A DNA stretch of 6,611 bases from Pontibacterium sp964228735 (GTDB taxonomy: Bacteria; Pseudomonadota; Gammaproteobacteria; Pseudomonadales; Balneatricaceae), in contig NZ_CAXRBQ010000128.1 of NCBI RefSeq assembly GCF_964228735.1, forward strand, positions 1 to 6,611, written 5' to 3'. Made by a program: the position numbers and the translations under genes. How positions within the stretch are numbered: the first letter of the stretch is position 1; every line of letters starts with the position of its first letter. A model generated the notes under the pieces. It searched no databases, was not told the origin of the DNA, and was given only the letters and a program-made list of their open reading frames with translations. Shown piece after piece: positions 5,202 to 6,611 of the stretch.

Positions 5202-6074
5202 GTCGAAAAAGCCATTTATCTTGATAACTAACTTTTCCCAAATGGTTGGCTCTGGCTTTGGCAAAGTCCTGAAGTAATCGGGAAGAACCTCTTTCCCGTT
5301 TGCTAATTTACTGTTCTTGTCATCAGCAATCATATTGATGGTCAATGTGTCGCTTTCAATCTGATCTGTACCAAACTCTGGGTGGGTCACAAATGTTTGG
5401 TATTTATTTGTAGGGATAAACCTGTTCTCGCCTTTGCCATCTCTGATCTGCATACGACAGGTCATAGATGTATTTCGGCTTGCATCCTGTTTGGTCGGAT
5501 AGAAATTTGTTGTGCAGTAATAGTTGCTATCTTTAGAAACCCTGAAATATTTTTTATCTGTAGTCATTTTGGCAGGTCTTTCCAAGTTCGCACGCCCTCC
5601 AAAGCCTCCGCGAGTCCCGCTATATATTGCTCTCGCCATAGGTTGTCTATCCAATACAATGTGTTTTGAATAAAGATTGTTATCGTATTTCCTCCGCAGA
5701 ACCAGTTCGATTCGAGAAAACCTATAACCACACTCTTTCGCGTTTTCCTCGAGATAAATAGGGATTTGGATACGAAAGTTTTCTTCTGCTATCGGATAAG
5801 CTCTATCAACTATTTTGACTTTACGGCTTGAGGTTGTGGTTTGTTTATACGAGCAAGCGTCTGATATGCTCGTACTCACATAACTAGCTAGAAAGGTAGC
5901 TTTTAGACGAGGGTCTTTTACACCCTGTATGGTGTAGATCACGGGTTCAGAGACAAGAGGGGTTTTTGATCTATGCGCCGATGGGTCATCAGAGCCTATC
6001 CCTGCTTGTACTTCATGAATCGAAGCTTGTATGAGAACAAGCAGCACACATATAAAGGTGCACAATCTACTCAT
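5199..6074 (-). CDS. Uncharacterised secreted protein, 291 residues
   Basis: I do not recognise this family. Residues 1-24 are a Sec signal peptide (MSR, hydrophobic core 4-15, then VQA before Gly25). Cys21-type lipoprotein features are absent, so the mature product of about 267 residues should be periplasmic or released. It has four mature cysteines (74, 115, 187, 206), enough for two disulfides. A basic middle part contains a Gly/Arg stretch TRGGFGGR (154-161), and beta-like alternating segments surround it. There is no internal membrane segment; the end (WEKLVIKINGFFD) is only mildly hydrophobic. The ATG has AAAGGA a few bases upstream (minus strand, about 6078-6083). Base composition stands out: four sampled 60-base stretches (from 5281, 5401, 5521 and 5761) give 89 G+C of 240, about 37%, far below the neighbouring operon. 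Together with flanking repeats this suggests transfer. It points away from the transporter operon and is probably functionally unrelated. Confidence 0.8.
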   Translation of the reverse strand: MSRLCTFICVLLVLIQASIHEVQAGIGSDDPSAHRSKTPLVSEPVIYTIQGVKDPRLKATFLASYVSTSISDACSYKQTTTSSRKVKIVDRAYPIAEENFRIQIPIYLEENAKECGYRFSRIELVLRRKYDNNLYSKHIVLDRQPMARAIYSGTRGGFGGRANLERPAKMTTDKKYFRVSKDSNYYCTTNFYPTKQDASRNTSMTCRMQIRDGKGENRFIPTNKYQTFVTHPEFGTDQIESDTLTINMIADDKNSKLANGKEVLPDYFRTLPKPEPTIWEKLVIKINGFFD

Positions 6075-6165
6075 TTTCCTTTCACTCCATTGATAGGATT
6101 TTGTGATTATTACGTCCTGTATTTGTCGTCACTATCTCTTAGAAGCTGTGACGAAGCAAGATTGG

Positions 6166-6238
6166 ATGTCCGCTAATGGCACAAAGCAGTATCCTTTTCC
6201 CGACACGCCTGATGACCGCTTTGGGTCGGAAACCGACC
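6166..6238 (+). repeat. Dispersed palindromic repeat, right copy flanking the AT-rich gene
   Basis: This copy starts with ATGTCCGCTAATGGCACA (6166-6183) and continues to ATGACCGC (6212-6219) and the hairpin GGTCGG-AAA-CCGACC (6224-6229 with 6233-6238). The 6212-6237 part is the inverted counterpart of 5146-5171. Order of the subunits differs between the two flanks, so this is a repeat family with several units rather than one clean pair of terminal inverted repeats. No coding capacity is apparent. Confidence 0.5.
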
Positions 6239-6294
6239 TCATTGCCTAGTAACGGATGGTTGGCTGGCCGCAGGGTCCAAGGTGGTCGCTTAAC

Positions 6295-6312
6295 GGCACT
6301 CAGCAGAGTGCC
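6295..6312 (+). repeat. Perfect 7-base hairpin
   Basis: GGCACTC (6295-6301) and GAGTGCC (6306-6312) are separated by AGCA. The hairpin lies between two other palindromic units in the non-coding stretch after the AT-rich gene. It has no T-run, so it is not a terminator. It may be part of the same repeat mosaic. Confidence 0.45.
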
Positions 6313-6333
6313 ATAGTCTGTCGAAAGCTCCAT

Positions 6334-6364
6334 GTAGGGTGCTGTTAGTGAAGCGTAACGCACC
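6334..6364 (+). repeat. REP-like palindromic element
   Basis: GTAGGGTGC opens a palindrome: GGTGC (6338-6342) pairs with GCACC (6360-6364), and GTTA (6344-6347) with TAAC (6356-6359). There is one bulged T at 6343, and the loop is GTGAAGCG. The pattern GTAGGGTGC...GTTAG..AAGCGTAACGCACC is a dispersed repeat I recall from many proteobacterial genomes, of the REP class mobilised in trans by REP-associated tyrosine transposases. No transposase is in the window. Confidence 0.6.
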
Positions 6365-6390
6365 GTTCAAAGGTTAACGATCTATCTTAT

Positions 6391-6410
6391 GAGCTGCTAC
6401 ACTGCGGCTC
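6391..6410 (+). repeat. Small hairpin upstream of the last gene
   Basis: GAGCTGC (6391-6397) pairs with GCGGCTC (6404-6410), one G-T pair, six-base loop. It is about 130 bases before the start at 6539. No terminator tail follows. The rest of 6411-6538 shows nothing I can name, although it must contain whatever promoter serves the next gene. Confidence 0.3.
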
Positions 6411-6538
6411 AGTCTTCAGATTAAGGTAAGTTAGGAAAACGCATCCGTGCCGGGAGTATGCAGGTTAAGGCGTTCTTCATCTGCAGTCGGATATTTTATC
6501 TGATCTCTAAATTTGTACTCTAAGTCACCGATCGCGTT

Positions 6539-6611
6539 ATGAATAAGTTCTTACTTTCTGTATTCTTCTCGGGTCTTTCCTTTCAGGTTTTTGCCGCCTG
6601 CTACGAAGGCA
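6539..6611 (+). CDS. Start of an exported protein, cut by window edge
   Basis: From the ATG at 6539 the frame is open to the edge (24 codons): MNKFLLSVFFSGLSFQVFAAC followed by YEG. This is a typical signal peptide, with cleavage likely after Ala19 (VFA). The alternative, a lipoprotein with Cys21, is weaker because Phe sits at the lipobox -3 position. An in-frame TAA at 6521-6523 rules out a longer start with a common codon. No clear Shine-Dalgarno precedes the ATG. Too little is visible to name a family. It diverges from the AT-rich secreted-protein gene. Confidence 0.55.
   Translation, partial: MNKFLLSVFFSGLSFQVFAACYEG

Noticed and set aside
6139..6363. Minus-strand open frame (74 codons) over the palindrome mosaic
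   Set aside because: It is made almost entirely of repeat and REP-like sequence and has no ribosome site. Such frames often arise spuriously in dispersed repeats.
5102..6410. Insertion sequence, integron cassette or CRISPR array around the AT-rich gene
   Set aside because: No transposase or integrase, no clean terminal inverted repeats with target duplication, no attC-like recombination site that I can delimit, and no regularly spaced direct repeats.

Overview
The window looks like chromosomal DNA of a Gram-negative, probably marine gammaproteobacterium. The protein sequences, Sec-type signal peptides and moderate GC with CTG-rich codons suggest this, but no taxonomic marker is present, so the assignment is an inference of low confidence.

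Layout. Bases 1-405 (minus strand) hold the first 135 codons of an enolase-superfamily enzyme (mandelate racemase / muconate lactonizing type) with a GTG start. Bases 406-903 form a divergent control region with two operator-like inverted repeats and a long leader stem-loop. Bases 904-4989 (plus) hold a four-gene operon: a periplasmic betaine-type binding protein (proX), the permease (proW), the ATPase (proV) and a short-chain dehydrogenase/reductase (SDR). A strong intrinsic terminator at 5008-5044 closes it. Two hairpins lie in the 189-base proX-proW gap. Bases 5199-6074 (minus) encode an unrecognised secreted protein of 291 residues in much more AT-rich DNA. Diverged inverted copies of a short palindromic repeat flank it. 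Bases 6166-6410 are a mosaic of small palindromes, including a REP-like unit. At 6539 a second exported protein starts and runs off the window.

How the genes fit together. ProX should capture a quaternary-ammonium or related zwitterionic solute in the periplasm. ProW and ProV should import it at the cost of ATP. Osmoprotectant uptake alone needs no enzymes, but here an SDR is the last gene of the transporter operon and an enolase-superfamily enzyme is divergent from the shared control region. That arrangement favours catabolism of the imported compound (abstraction of a proton next to a carboxylate, plus oxidation or reduction of an alcohol/ketone) over simple osmoprotection. The substrate cannot be read from the sequence. 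The most interesting points are this transporter-enzyme pairing, the SDR whose catalytic-tetrad Asn appears to be Cys, and the repeat-bounded AT-rich secreted-protein gene.
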